The notes beneath the pieces were generated by a model. That model saw only the letters and a program-made list of their open reading frames with translations. It had not been told where the DNA came from and did not search any database. Source: Clavaria fumosa (Eukaryota; Basidiomycota; Agaricomycetes; Agaricales; Clavariaceae). Taken from it: a stretch of 64,000 nucleotides of DNA. This document shows, piece by piece, positions 20,345 through 31,700 of this stretch. The first letter of the stretch is position 1. Each line of letters starts with the position of its first letter. The translations under genes and the position numbers were made by a program. The DNA is taken from the NCBI GenBank assembly GCA_951802425.1, contig OX637798.1:1488001-1552000 (forward strand). The letters run 5' to 3'.

Positions 20345-20501
20345 AAAATATCAAACCTTATACCAAGTCTCTGGCCATGGAAACCACTTTACAAGGTTGC
20401 AAGGGAATGCAAGCATTGTAGAGACAGACAAAAGAAGTGAGCTGTAGTTGGGTAACAGATGACAGTTCCTTAGGCAATGATGTACCAATTCAGAGAACCA
20501 G
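20345..20501 (-). pseudogene. Detached downstream part of the Myb/SANT-like gene
   Basis: On the minus strand this segment reads WFSELVHHCLRNCHLLP directly from the Copia insertion site. It fits as the continuation of the Myb/SANT-like coding sequence at 30480-30931 if the 9.95-kb Copia insertion and one target-site copy are disregarded. The Copia LTR begins at 20507. Confidence 0.5.
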
Positions 20502-20506
20502 GGTGT

Positions 20507-20848
20507 TGTTGGAAGTACAAACCGCCGCCCGTTACCACGCCTCGTGTAACAGCCCGTCCTCTCTTCCTCGTTCGCTTCTGCACTCAATCATTTTTCCCTT
20601 CATTGCTTACTAGCCTAATACGAGCTTCTATTCGGATCCCCACTCATTATATAGTCCTGTAGCGTAGCGCCCAAGCCCTCTCAACGACTTGTGTCGCTTG
20701 AGAGGTATGATACATCCGTTACATCTTTTATCTGTCTATTCACTAACTGAACACCGTAGTCTAACCGGTGTTCGCTCTATAGGTACATTCCTTTTAATAT
20801 ACTAAACGACTTGTGTCGCTTGAGAGTCTAACCGGTGTTCGCTCTATA
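20507..20848 (+). repeat. 5' LTR of the outer Copia
   Basis: This 342-bp LTR starts TGTTGGAAGTAC and ends GCTCTATA. It pairs with 30118-30459 with a few, mostly transition, differences. Confidence 0.92.
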
Positions 20849-20862
20849 GATTATGAGACCCG
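20849..20862 (+). other. Primer-binding site of the outer Copia
   Basis: GATTATGAGACCCG immediately follows the LTR. ATTATGAGACCC is complementary to the anticodon stem-loop of an initiator methionine tRNA (loop CTCATAA with anticodon CAT), rather than to a tRNA 3' end. Priming from the anticodon region of tRNA-iMet is known for Drosophila copia and yeast Ty5. The inner Copia has the same motif. Confidence 0.65.
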
Positions 20863-23021
20863 CTTAAGGGGATTACACACACACTCACTTTCAAATGTCG
20901 TTCGTTAACCAACCGAAGCTCTCCAAAACTTTCTCCCTGCCGAAATTGAAGCCCGACGGATCCAATTGGATTATATTCCAGGACAGTGTCGAGCTCGAGT
21001 GCGCGTCGCACAACCTCGAAGGCCATCTTGATGGGCGAAGGACAAGACCAGTCCGCCCGGCCGCGATCCCTGTAGCAGAGGAAGAGGTGTTTGAACGAGA
21101 GACGGCCCGCTGGACTTCGGGCGAAGCGACAATACGAAAGGGGCTCGCCGAAGCGTTGCCCCCAACGTTATACCTCACTGTACGGAAGGAACCGACAGTG
21201 AGAGAAGTCTGGGCGAAGGTCGTTCAGCATCACCAAAACAAAGCGCAGCTGATAGTCGTCGAATTACGCACCCGGCTACAGAACGAGAGATGTCCCGACA
21301 AAGGGGACATATGTGAACACCTAGCAAAACTATGACAGATGCGAGAAGACCTTGCCCTGATGGGCGAGAGCGTTACAGATGAAAACTTCCGCACCATAAT
21401 CCTTTCCTCCCTACCGCTGTCATACGACAACTACCTTACCTCTATAACCAATCAGCTCAGCCCGACATCGATAACGATAACTGTCCCCGAATGCACCATT
21501 GGTACCCTGGTAATACCCGCATTCGAGACCCTGATTACGCCGCCGAAGATCGATCCTGACCGACTCATAGAGTCGCTAGGCCAAGAGGCCGACCACCGCG
21601 CCCTACGACAAAAAGGCACTAAAAAGGAGAAGGAAGATGCGGCGTTAACTGCATCCCCCGACTCCGCAGGGACCAAGAAAAAGGACCGGCCTAAGGTCAA
21701 GTGCTTCAACTGTAAGAAGCAGGGACATTACCAGAAAGACTGCTGGGCGAAAGGAGGCAGCAAGGAGGGCCAAGGACCGAAGCAGAAGGCAAAAGGGGCG
21801 GACAAGGCTGCTGCCGCAGACGACGATGACGACAGCGCAACTGCATGGGCGGCCATTGTCAAAGGAGACAATCAAGGTGAAACGGCAGGAATAGACTATG
21901 CTCACCTGGCAGAGACCGACGAGCACGTGGATATCGAACTATACGACTCCGGTGCCTCCCGCCACATGTCGCCGTACCGCGCAAAATTCCTAAACTACAC
22001 CGAAATCCCAACAAAAAACATACACGCAGCCGATAGGAGGACCTTCAAAGCGTTAGGGAAGGGTGATATGTATATATCTGTCCCAAACGGATCAGAAACG
22101 ACAAAGGTGCTACTCCGAGACGTGCTGTACGCACCTGCAATGTCCGCAACGTTAGTCTCAATCGCCAAAATCACCGAAGCAAACCACTCCGTTGCATTCA
22201 AGGGGGCAAAGTGTCTCATCCATGGACCGAACGGCGAGCTCGTAGGCCAGATCCCCCGCAGGAACGGACTTTACCAGGTCAATCACGGTGCATGCGACGT
22301 AGACGGCCGAGCACTAGTGGCCGCGACTGTCAGCATTGAAGAACTACACAGAAAGATGGGACACATATCTTATGACGCAGCCAAAACCCTTGTCCAAAGA
22401 GGAATGATAAAAGGGATAGAGATTGACGACTCATCGCAACCGGGACCATGCGACTCTTGCGAGTATGCGAAGGCGACTCGCAAGCCTATAAGGAAGGTAA
22501 GAGTGGAGCCCCGCGCCGAGCGCTTCGGCGACGAGATCCATTCAGACCTGTGGGGGCCGTCACCAGTCAGATCCATCAATGGACGAGCATACTACGTCAC
22601 TTACACAGATGGATGCACCAGGTGGTCCGCTGTAGACATCCTCCGAACCAAAGACGAGACCCTAGCCTCCTACCGACGCTTCGAGGCATGGGCAAAGACG
22701 CAACGAGATGCCAGGATAAAATGCCTGTTCTCTGACAAGGGAGGCGAGTACATGAGCGGGGCTTTCGAGGAACACTTAGCCCAGGCAGGGACGATCCGAA
22801 GACTCACTGTGCACGACACTCCTGAGTACAACGGCGTCGCCGAACGCCTCAACCGCTCGATTCTTGAACGTGTCCGAGCGATGCTCCGAGTCCATGCCAG
22901 CGGACTGCCGAAATTTCTGTGGGCCGAGGCGGTCAGGCATGCCGTCTACCTAAAGAACCGAACATCGACACAGGCACTCACCAACATGACGCCCTACCAA
23001 GCCTTTTTTGGCACCAAACCA

Positions 23022-23379
23022 TGTTAAGGGGATGTCTGACAAGCCTAGATGGCTATGACGAAGAGTAACAGGCCTAGAAGGCTGGTACAATGGAGTATGG
23101 ACTCCAGGGGAAGTTTCACTACTCCTTGTTTTATTTATGTTTCACATTATCATTACTATAGTTACCACAGGCTGGTATAAGCCTTAGTATAGTCGTCCAC
23201 ACTCCTTAGCTTCGTCCAGAACTAAGGAGTGAGTACTTACTGTTCTGCTCTTCATTACTTTACTGATAGAGTTGCTAGTCTTACTCTATTCAGGTATTTA
23301 TTGAATATAATTTGTAGCTTCGTCCAGAACTAAGGATCTTACTCTATTCAGACTAATATCTACTCTATTGCTGCTAATA
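23022..23379 (+). repeat. 5' LTR of the inner Copia
   Basis: This 358-bp LTR starts TGTTAAGGGGATG and ends GCTGCTAATA. Confidence 0.93.
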
Positions 23380-23383
23380 GATT

Positions 23384-26300
23384 ATGAGACCCGGCGCCTT
23401 AACCGACTCTGCCCTCCCCGGTTCGAATTCCATCTCTATTCCCAAGTTAGCCAATGATGGCTCCAATTGGGTTGACTACAAGACCAAGGTCTTGATTGCA
23501 ATGGGATCCCGAGGTCTGATGGGCCATGTCGAAGGCAGGGTGAATAGGCCGAACCCATATGCTGTTGTGGATGGCATAGTAGTCTCTGGAGATGGCAAGA
23601 CACCTGCCACAGAAGACCAAATCGAAGCTAGGGAGAAACGGATTGAGGAATTCGACATGAAGGAGTACCTGGCTCGTCATATCATCATCAATTCTGTTTC
23701 CCTCAGCCTTGCTCAGAGCATAGGACGACTCACCTCTGCAAAGGACATGTGGGAAGCTGTTGCCAATGAGTGTGAAGGGAAGACTCTTCTCTATCAGGTC
23801 GATATGCGACGACAGCTTCAGGAAATGAAGTGCTCAGAGGGTGAGGACATCAAAACCCACCTTTCTGAGATGTGGAGGCGTCGTGAGGGACTAGCAGGCA
23901 TGGGAGCAGCAATTAAAGACGAGGATTTCACTGCTATGATGGTTGGATCACTTCCAGAATCGTTTCGACCACTCCTTTCATCCCTCATGGTTATGGCAAA
24001 GGCTACCAAGATGAATCTAGACCCCAATGACCTCAAACAATGAACACCGCATCATTCGTCAGCAAGCTGCCAAGGGTGACAGTGCATTATTCTCAAAGCC
24101 TCAGAGAGGACAGAAGGGGAAATGGAAGCCCAAATCGATTTCCAAGTCAAATGTCGAATGCTGGAACTGCCATAAAATAGGACATACAAAGGAGGACTGT
24201 TGGCGACCTGGAGGAGGTGCTGAAGGTCAGGGACCTCACCAGAACAAAGGATCAAAGGGTTCTAGGCAGGGACCATCAGCAAACATTGCCGATTCGATCC
24301 CAGACTCCTCAGACAAGGAGTTTGCATTCACAGTAACCTGCACATCAACATTTGAAGATGTAGCAACTGCACTACACACAGTCCCAGCGATTTGACGAGG
24401 TGCAATCATCGATTCTGGAGCCTCCAGCCACTTCTGTGCAGACAGAAACAAGTTCAGTTCCTTCAGACCAATCTCCCAGGCAATAAATGCAGCAGATGGA
24501 CGCACTTTCCAAGCTCTTGGGATAGGAAACGTTGCTATTGAGCTACCCAATGGTTCAAAAATTACCAAAGTCACTCTCCGTGATGTCCTCTATGCTCCTG
24601 ACGTTGCCTTCACTCTAATTTTGATGAGCCGCATCGTCAAAGCTGGATTTGCAGTTCAGTTTAAAGGCCCATGGTGCAAAATCTCGACAACCTCACCTAT
24701 TTGCCAAGTCATTGCCAGGATCCCTGAAGTGAACGGGTTGTACAAGCTCACAGGGACCTCTTCTGCTGGTGCTACTGTGAATATTGCAACTGTGAAGATG
24801 TCTGTTGATGAATTGCATAGGAAAATGGGTCATATCTCACCAAAGGCTGTGGAGACGATGGTAAAGGATGGACATGTTGAGGGAATTGAGCTGGAGAAAG
24901 GTTCAGCAACTCCCTTCTGTGTCGCATGCACAAAGGCAAAGCTCACCAAAGCACCAATCCCAAAGACAAGGTCAAACGAGCGAATAGTGACTGGACTGGG
25001 TGATCGCATCCATTCTGACATCTGGGGGCCTGCGCAGGTGCAAGCATTGACAGGAGAGAGCTATTTTGTGACGTTTACAGATGAGGCAAAGGCATGGAGC
25101 GAGGTTGAAGCACTAAAGACAAAGGATCAGACCTTCCAGGCATACAAGAATTTCGAGGCCTGGCTGGAGACGCAGTTTGGGGTGTCTGTGAAAGAGTTTC
25201 ACTGTGATGGAGGTGGAGAATTCATTAATGGACTTTTCAACACTCACCTGAAGGCGAAGGGAACCAAGAGGACGATCACCATCCATGATACACCTCAGCA
25301 GAACGGCATTTCTGAACGCCTGAACCGCACTATCCTTGAACATGCTCGTGCTATGCTAATAGCGGCTGAATTACCTCGATTCCTGTGGGTAGAAGCTGTC
25401 TACCATGCTATATGGTTGAAGAACCGATCTCCTACTCATGCTCTTGGTGGTAGGACTCCATTTGAAGTGATGGGCTTTGGAAAGCCTAACCTAGCGAACC
25501 TCCACGAATGGGGCTGCAATATATGGGTCAGGATTGAAGCAGGGAAGCTTGATGCGAAGGCAGTTAAGCTCAGGTTTGTTGGATATGATGCTGAGAGGAA
25601 GGGATTTCGAGTGTATTGGCCAGAGAAGCGAAGAGTGTCTGTTGAGAGGAATGTCAGGTTTGAGCCAGTTGAATTGACGACCACAGAAGTGATTTGGGAC
25701 AAGGGGGAGCGACAGGAGGTGACTTGGGATGAGGGGGAGCAGCAGAGACTCACCATTCCAGCTTTTCCAACCGTTCCAACCACTCCTTCCACACTTCCAG
25801 ATATTCCCTCTGCAGATATCATCCCAAGCACACCTGGCGAGGCAAGACACACTGAAGACGAACCTCAGGAACCCACTATTCCAAATAATACTCAGCCTAC
25901 ACCTACCCGACCACCTGATGGCCTTGACCCAATAGTCCCTGGGACAGGACGCGGCCTGAGACCTAGGAAGGCTCCTGGAGACTATGCAAGGATGAATTCT
26001 GGTATGTCAGCATATATGGTGACAGAGACTGAACCAGAATTCGCACTTGCTCTGGGTAGCAATGATGATCCAAAGACAGTTGAAGAAGCCCTTGCTGGAG
26101 GAGAGTCTGAACAGTGGACTCAGGCGATGAAGACAGAGATTGAGCAATTAGAGCGGTTGAAGACATGGGAGCTGGTCCATGCACCCCCTGATGCCAATAT
26201 TATCAATTCAGGTTTCGTCTTAACTCGGAAACGCGATGCATCTGGTCAAGTCTCATCCTACAAGGCAAGATTCGTTGGGAAGGGCTATTCCCAAGTCTAT

Positions 26301-27632
26301 GGAATCGATTACTACGAGACGTTTGCCCCAAGCGTCAAGATGTCGTCCCAGAGGCTTGTCCTAAGCCATGCAGCTCGAGAGGACTGGGAATTACACCAAA
26401 TAGATGTGAAGGGAGCTTACCTGAATGCAAGGCTGAATGAGACGATCTATATCAAGCCACCACACGGTTATTTGAAACCAGGAGATGAAGGAAAGGTTTG
26501 CAGGTTATTAAAGGGGCTATATGGGATCAAGCAAGCAGGACGACAGTGGTACATCGAATTATGCAACACTTTCGCCCAACTCGACCTCCTACGATCCCAT
26601 GCAGACCATAGTGTCTTCTACAGGCATGGAAACGATCCTATCATTGTGACTGTGTCTACTGATGACATGACACTTGCTGCAAAGTCTCTCAGGACGATTG
26701 AGAAGCTGAAGAATGACCTGCGACAGCGATACGAGATTTCTGACTTGGGGGAGCTCCATTGGCTCCTAGGGGTCGAAGTGAAGCGAGACAGGACAGCTCG
26801 AATCATTTCCTTGTCTCAGAGAGCTTACATTGAGACAGTACTCAAGGAATTCCATCTTGAGGATGCCAGCACACTTTCTATTCCTGCAGAACCTGGAATG
26901 GTTCTAGGAGCGCATCAATGCCCCAAGACTGTCGCTGAATTCAAGGACATGGAGAATGTCCCTTATGCTCGTGGTGTGGGGAAGTTGATGTACTACTATG
27001 TTGCAACAGGTCCCCAGATTGGCTATATCATTCGCATTCTTGCTCAGTTCATGTCAAACCCTGGCAGAGCACATTGGGAAGCATTGAAGCGGGTTATGAG
27101 GTATATGAAGGGTGTAAAGGACGCATGGTTGGTATTGGGAAGTTCAGACGAGGGGCTAGAAGGGTTTACCGACTCAGATTTCGCATCCCAGATCGATAGG
27201 CACTCAATTTCGGGCTATGCCTTTCGATTCCATGGAGGAGCCATATCCTGGTCATCTAAACGACAGCCTCTCATTGCTCTCTCGACTACTGAAGCAGAAT
27301 ACATCGCTGGAACGCATGCAGCAAAGGAGGCGATCTGGCTTCGACTTCTAGTCACTGAAATTATCTCTCCTATCCTCCTTCCATTGCCCATCTTCTGTGA
27401 CAACAATGGAGCAATCTCTCTTGCGAAGGACAACACTACATTCCATCCAAGGACTAAACACATCGATATCCGGTACCATTTCATTCGGGAGAAGGTCCAG
27501 AATCGAAATATCACGGTTATTCGAGTTGGGACTCATGAGAACATTGCCGATATCTTTACGAAGGCCCTCCCTCGCTTGAAATTCGAAGGACTGTGCTGTT
27601 TGTTGGGAATTGGTATGTTGGGAGGCCATTAG
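23384..27632 (+). pseudogene. Inner Copia gag-pol with one frame change and one stop
   Basis: Gag begins at ATG 23384, which overlaps the primer-binding site. It runs in one frame to a TGA at 24041-24043, and continues one base later in frame (NEHRIIRQQAAKGD) with zinc knuckle CWNCHKIGHTKEDC. A second TGA lies at 24393-24395 just before protease IIDSGASSHF. From there an unbroken frame to 27632 encodes GAG-pre-integrase (ELHRKMGHIS), integrase (HSDIWGP, CDGGGEF, PQQNGISERLNR), reverse transcriptase with STDDMT in place of the usual YVDDM, and RNase H (LSTTEAEYIAG, ending near KHIDIRYHFIREK). Except for these two points it is full length. The +1 change at CAA-TGA-A could be a mutation or recoding. 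Confidence 0.85.
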
Positions 27633-27645
27633 GCTCGAGGGGGAG

Positions 27646-28003
27646 TGTTAAGGGGATGTCTGACAAGCCTAGATGGCTATGACGAAGAGTAACAGGCCTA
27701 GAAGGCTGGTACAATGGAGTATGGACTCCAGGGGAAGTTTCACTACTCCTTGTTTTATTTATGTTTCACATTATCATTACTATAGTTACCACAGGCTGGT
27801 ATAAGCCTTAGTATAGTCGTCCACACTCCTTAGCTTCGTCCAGAACTAAGGAGTGAGTACTTACTGTTCTGCTCTTCATTACTTTACTGATAGAGTTGCT
27901 AGTCTTACTCTATTCAGGTATTTATTGAATATAACTTGTAGCTTCGTCCAGAACTAAGGATCTTACTCTATTCAGACTAATATCTACTCTATTGCTGCTA
28001 ATA
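27646..28003 (+). repeat. 3' LTR of the inner Copia
   Basis: This 358-bp LTR differs from the 5' LTR at one base that I can see (near 27936, C for T). Confidence 0.93.
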
Positions 28004-30117
28004 AACCAGACCTGTCCCACCTCCCCAAATGGGGGACGAAAGTTTGGGTGCACGACCCGATGAGAACAAAATTGGACGGGCGGTCGAATGTAGGAAGATG
28101 GATAGGCTTTGATGAGCCCACCCACGGTCATCGTATATACTGGCCTGAAAAATGGTCAGTAACCGTTGAACGAAGCGTCAAATTTGACATAAGCGACGTT
28201 GTCTTTGCGAGACACGCACCACAGGAACCGGCAACCCCAGCGTCGCGCAGCCCACAGCCTGACGAACCCCTCCCGAGAGACTCCGACGACGAGGCAGAGG
28301 AGAATCCGACTCATCAAGAAGCGATTGAAGAGCGGACCAAACGCCAAAGAAAGCCGTCAGAATACGTCAAAAGGTTGCAGCGAGGGGAAGGAACGATAGA
28401 GGGGAGAAAGAAGGGGCCGCACCTACCACAAGGTATGCCCACACCAACCCTGCCCGAAGCGCCATCCACCAAGGATGAGGAGGAGCACGCAAACCTGGGA
28501 GGAATTGAGTATGCCATGATAGCGAGTATAGTTGAGACGGAGGGGGTAGATCCAACGTACCACGAAGCTAAGCGGCGCCCGGACTGGCCCAAATGGCACG
28601 ACGCCATCAAAACTGAGCTGGAGTGCCTAGACAAAGCGGAAACCTGGGACGTCGTCAAACGACCCGCAGACAAGAACGTCGTCGGCTCCAAGTGGGTCCT
28701 GCAGATAAAGAAGAATGCTGCCGGTCAAATAGAAAAGTACAAGGCACGGCTGGTAGCGAAAGGATACACGCAAGTCCACGGCCAAGACTACTTCGAAACC
28801 TTCGCGCCCGTGGCCCGCCTCGCCTCGATCCGTGTCATCCTGGCCATAGCGACGAGGAATGATTGGGACATCGACACCTTCGACTTCAACAGTGCCTTCT
28901 TGAATGGTCAGTTAGGTAATGACGAAGAAGTGTACATGGAACAACCACCTGGATACAAGGCCAACAGCCGTCGCGGATACATCCTGAAGTTAAAAAAATC
29001 CATATACGGCCTGAAACAAAGCGGGCGAAAATGGTACGAGGCCCTCTGCAGCGAGCTGACGACGCTAGGCTTTCAAAAGAGCGCAGCAGATCCCGCCGTG
29101 TTCTACCAGCGAAGCGAAACGTCGATGACCTTGATAGCGGTTCATGTTGACGACTGCATCATCACGGGCGGAGATGCAACGGAGATAGCAAAGACGAAGC
29201 ACGAGCTGAACAAAAGGTTCAAGCTGACAGATATGGGAGTGATTGGTTGGTTGCTAGGGATTGAGGTAACGAGGGACAGGGCGACACGCACGCTTTCGCT
29301 GAGTCAGCGAAGCTACATCGAAACGATACTGGCGCATGGAAATTTTACCGACCTAAGTCCGCGGGCCTCGCCAATGGACTGCTCTACCGTCCTCTCTCGT
29401 TCCCAGTGCCCAACCTCTGTCGAAGATGTCGCCGAAATGCAAAAGTTTCCCTATCGACGACTGCTCGGGATGCTGATGTGGGCGGACGTTGCTACCCGAC
29501 CCGATATCGCTTTTGCCGTCTCCACCCTCGCTCAGTTTGCTGAAAACCCTGGACGACCGCACTGGGAAGCGCTCAAGCAAGTTTTTCGCTACCTAAAGGG
29601 CACGAAAAAACTGGAGGCTCACCTATGGCGGTGCTGAGAAGGAACTGGAGGGATATAGCGATGCGGATGGGAGTTCCCAGGAGCACAGAAAAGCTATAAG
29701 CGGGTATGCATTCCTGATTGACGGGGGAGCTGTATCGTGGGCGGCTAAAAAGCAGGAACTGGTCGTTCTCTCGACGACGGAGGCCGAGTACGTAGCCATG
29801 ACACATGCGGCGAAGGAAGCGATATGGCTGCGGAGGCTAATCGACGAGCTCGTCCGCCCACTCGCCGCTCCCACCACCCTCTTCTGCGACAATAAATCCG
29901 CAATCGCGCTCACACAAGACGGGCACTATCATGCCCGCACGAAACACATCGACATATGATACCATTTCATACGATACGTTGTTCAGAACGGCTCGATCAA
30001 CCTAATCTATTGCCCTACAGACGAGATGGTCGCCGACACCCTGACGAAGGCGCTCCCTAGCATGAAAGCAAAGCACTTCGCGAACGCGCTCGGACTACGC
30101 GCGGTTTGACGGGGGAG

Positions 30118-30459
30118 TGTTGGAAGTACAAACCGCCGCCCGTTACCGCGCCTCGTGTAACAGCCCATCCTCTCTTCCTTGTTCGCTTCCACACTCAATC
30201 ATTTTTCCCTTCATTGCTTACTAGCCTAATACGAGCTTCTATTCGGATCCCCACTCATTATATAGTCCTGTAGCGTAGCGCCCAAGCCCTCTCAACGACT
30301 TGTGTCGCTTGAGAGGTATGATACATCCGTTACATCTTTTATCTGTCTATTCACTAACTGAACACCGTAGTCTAACCGGTGTTCGCTCTATAGGTACATT
30401 CCTTTTAATATACTAAACGACTTGTGTCGCTTGAGAGTCTAACTGGTGTTCGCTCTATA
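30118..30459 (+). repeat. 3' LTR of the outer Copia
   Basis: This 342-bp LTR is followed directly by the GGTGT target-site copy at 30460-30464. Confidence 0.92.
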
Positions 30460-30479
30460 GGTGTTTCTTCATGAAGAAG

Positions 30480-30931
30480 GGTGGGATCAAGAAGGGAGGG
30501 GTTGGTGACAGGTTGATACTTGGAGGACAATGCACTTTCCACATCACAGCAGGGACTCACATCAAGACATGCTTCCCATAATTCTGCTGCCACGGTCACC
30601 ATCTTGCATTTGTCATCCCAGCCAAAGCCTGATAATCCACAGAGTCCTTTTGTGATATCAAATTCTTGCTACAGTTACTAGTATTCAGGTCAGAAAGATG
30701 ATGAGATCACTTGCACCCACTTCTAATGGCTTTTGATTTTTGGACTCCCTTCACAATCCCACCTGAGATGTGCTCACTACCAGTCAAGGCTGCCTCACAT
30801 GTGGTGAAGGCCACTGGCCTCAGGTTATTGTCACCCCAATTGCCCTTTGCCTTCTCCTGTGCAAGTCTTTTGATGAAGAGTGCTTCATCAGCAGAAGTCC
30901 ATTTGGTTTTCTCCTCGTTGTTACCCATCAT
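30480..30931 (-). pseudogene. Myb/SANT-like domain gene fragment, broken by the outer Copia
   Basis: On the minus strand from ATG 30931, exon 1 (MMGNNEEKTKWTSADEAL, then FIKRLAQEKAKGNWGDNN) and a later part (ITKGLCGLSGFGWDDKCK, then ELWEACLDV) match the pattern of Myb/SANT-like DNA-binding domains common in fungal genes derived from or linked to Harbinger-type transposons. Coding sequence runs into the Copia LTR at HEETP and resumes at 20501. A linking intron or gap around 30690 is unresolved. The protein would be a small DNA-binding factor, but the 10-kb insertion makes function unlikely. Confidence 0.6.
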
Positions 30932-31419
30932 GGGTGGCACAAGGCATGCTGCACTGTGGCATGAAGATCACTCTCTGTCACATTTTCAGAAACTTGTTGA
31001 GGTCTGACCTCAATGAAAATCTTGCAGGAGTATCTCAACTAGATTTCTTATTCTGAATCTGTGGCAGAGGCCACCAAACACCTCACTGCCATATACAAAA
31101 ACTAGAAATTCAAAATCTACTTTTTGGCAGGTCTCAGCTGCATGACTTAACAGTTGAGCTGGAGAAAACCTTTAGTCATCCTGCCTACATTTTTTGGCTG
31201 TTCTCACTGCAGCTGCTGAACAATTTGCTCAGGCTGCTCAAGGACAATGGGCAGGACCATCATCTTATAAGGAAATTGTTGAATGGTCAGATGACTGCTC
31301 TGCTTATTCCAGGGGAATTTATGTCCACTTCCTGATCAAAGAAAGAGCACAAGAATAAGTGAATAGACAATCCCAAAATGGTAATGGGTGAAAAACAAAC
31401 ATCAATCACATTCCAGCCA
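30932..31419. other. Intergenic, no gene recognised
   Basis: AT-rich sequence upstream of the Myb/SANT fragment. No long ORF, repeat or RNA gene is supported. Confidence 0.5.
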
Positions 31420-31700
31420 TTTGTACCTGGCAGGACGCGAAAATGGAGCCCTGGCAGGTCTTATTTCCTTTCTTCACTCGCTGTCCCGCTACTCGCCTAC
31501 TCCTGTAGTGGCTTCGCGCCTACTAGCCCTGTTTTAACCTACAATTTTCTACATCAAATATGCACGGGGCTCTGCAGGGATCGCTTACGACTTATCGGGT
31601 GCGCGTCAGTTGGCAGAGCTAGGCGCTTTAGGATAGGTTGAGGGAATGCACGACCACACTACTGAACATGGTACAGAACTGCATCAAGACACCCTTGCCA
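31420..31700 (+). repeat. Ngaro-like terminal remnant with 3' flank of orphan copy C
   Basis: This segment is repeated almost unchanged at 42667-42960 and, inverted, at 5583-5830. The part at about 31550-31640 aligns with Ngaro repeat B: CTACATCAAATATGCACGGG..., TCGCTTACGACTTA, then CAGTTGGCAGAGCTAGGCGC. It is probably the right end of a different Ngaro family next to the orphan gene. Confidence 0.55.

Larger units (their letters stand above)
23022..28003 (+). mobile_element. Inner (young) Copia LTR retrotransposon
   Basis: This 4,982-bp element has 358-bp LTRs at 23022-23379 and 27646-28003, flanked by the 5-bp duplication AACCA (23017-23021 and 28004-28008). I see one difference between the LTRs, so insertion was recent. 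The LTRs contain duplicated TAGCTTCGTCCAGAACTAAG and CTTACTCTATTCAG motifs. It sits in the same orientation inside the pol gene of the outer Copia. The primer site GATTATGAGACCCG follows the left LTR, and a GCTCGAGGGGGAG polypurine tract precedes the right LTR. Confidence 0.94.
20895..30109 (+). pseudogene. Outer Copia gag-pol, interrupted and mutated
   Basis: The polyprotein starts at ATG 20895 (Gag), has an in-frame TGA at 21333-21335, then a zinc knuckle CFNCKKQGHYQKDC, protease LYDSGASRHM, GAG-pre-integrase ELHRKMGHIS and the integrase core (HSDLWGP, FSDKGGEY, PEYNGVAERLNR). It is broken after GTKP at 23021 by the inner Copia and resumes at 28009 (DLSHLPKWGTKVW). Reverse transcriptase has VHVDDCIITG. 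A one-base insertion near 29616 shifts the frame. RNase H (LSTTEAEYVA, KHIDI) then has another TGA at 29957-29959 where Arg is expected. Both TGAs are where CGA would be expected, consistent with C-to-T decay. Confidence 0.9.
20507..30459 (+). mobile_element. Outer (older) Copia LTR retrotransposon, interrupted
   Basis: The element has 342-bp LTRs at 20507-20848 and 30118-30459, flanked by a 5-bp target-site duplication GGTGT (20502-20506 and 30460-30464). I count six differences between the LTRs. The LTRs contain an internal repeat of ACGACTTGTGTCGCTTGAGAG and of GGTGTTCGCTCTATA. A primer-binding site follows the left LTR and a GACGGGGGAG polypurine tract precedes the right one. The pol gene is split by an inner Copia at 23022-28003 and also carries nonsense and frameshift mutations, so it is dead. 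Confidence 0.93.

Noticed and set aside
23380..23440. tRNA-like stretch near the inner Copia primer site (GAGACCCGGCGCC ... GGTTCGAATTCC)
   Set aside because: It resembles a B box but no acceptor stem or D arm can be formed; it is the primer-binding site followed by Gag coding sequence.
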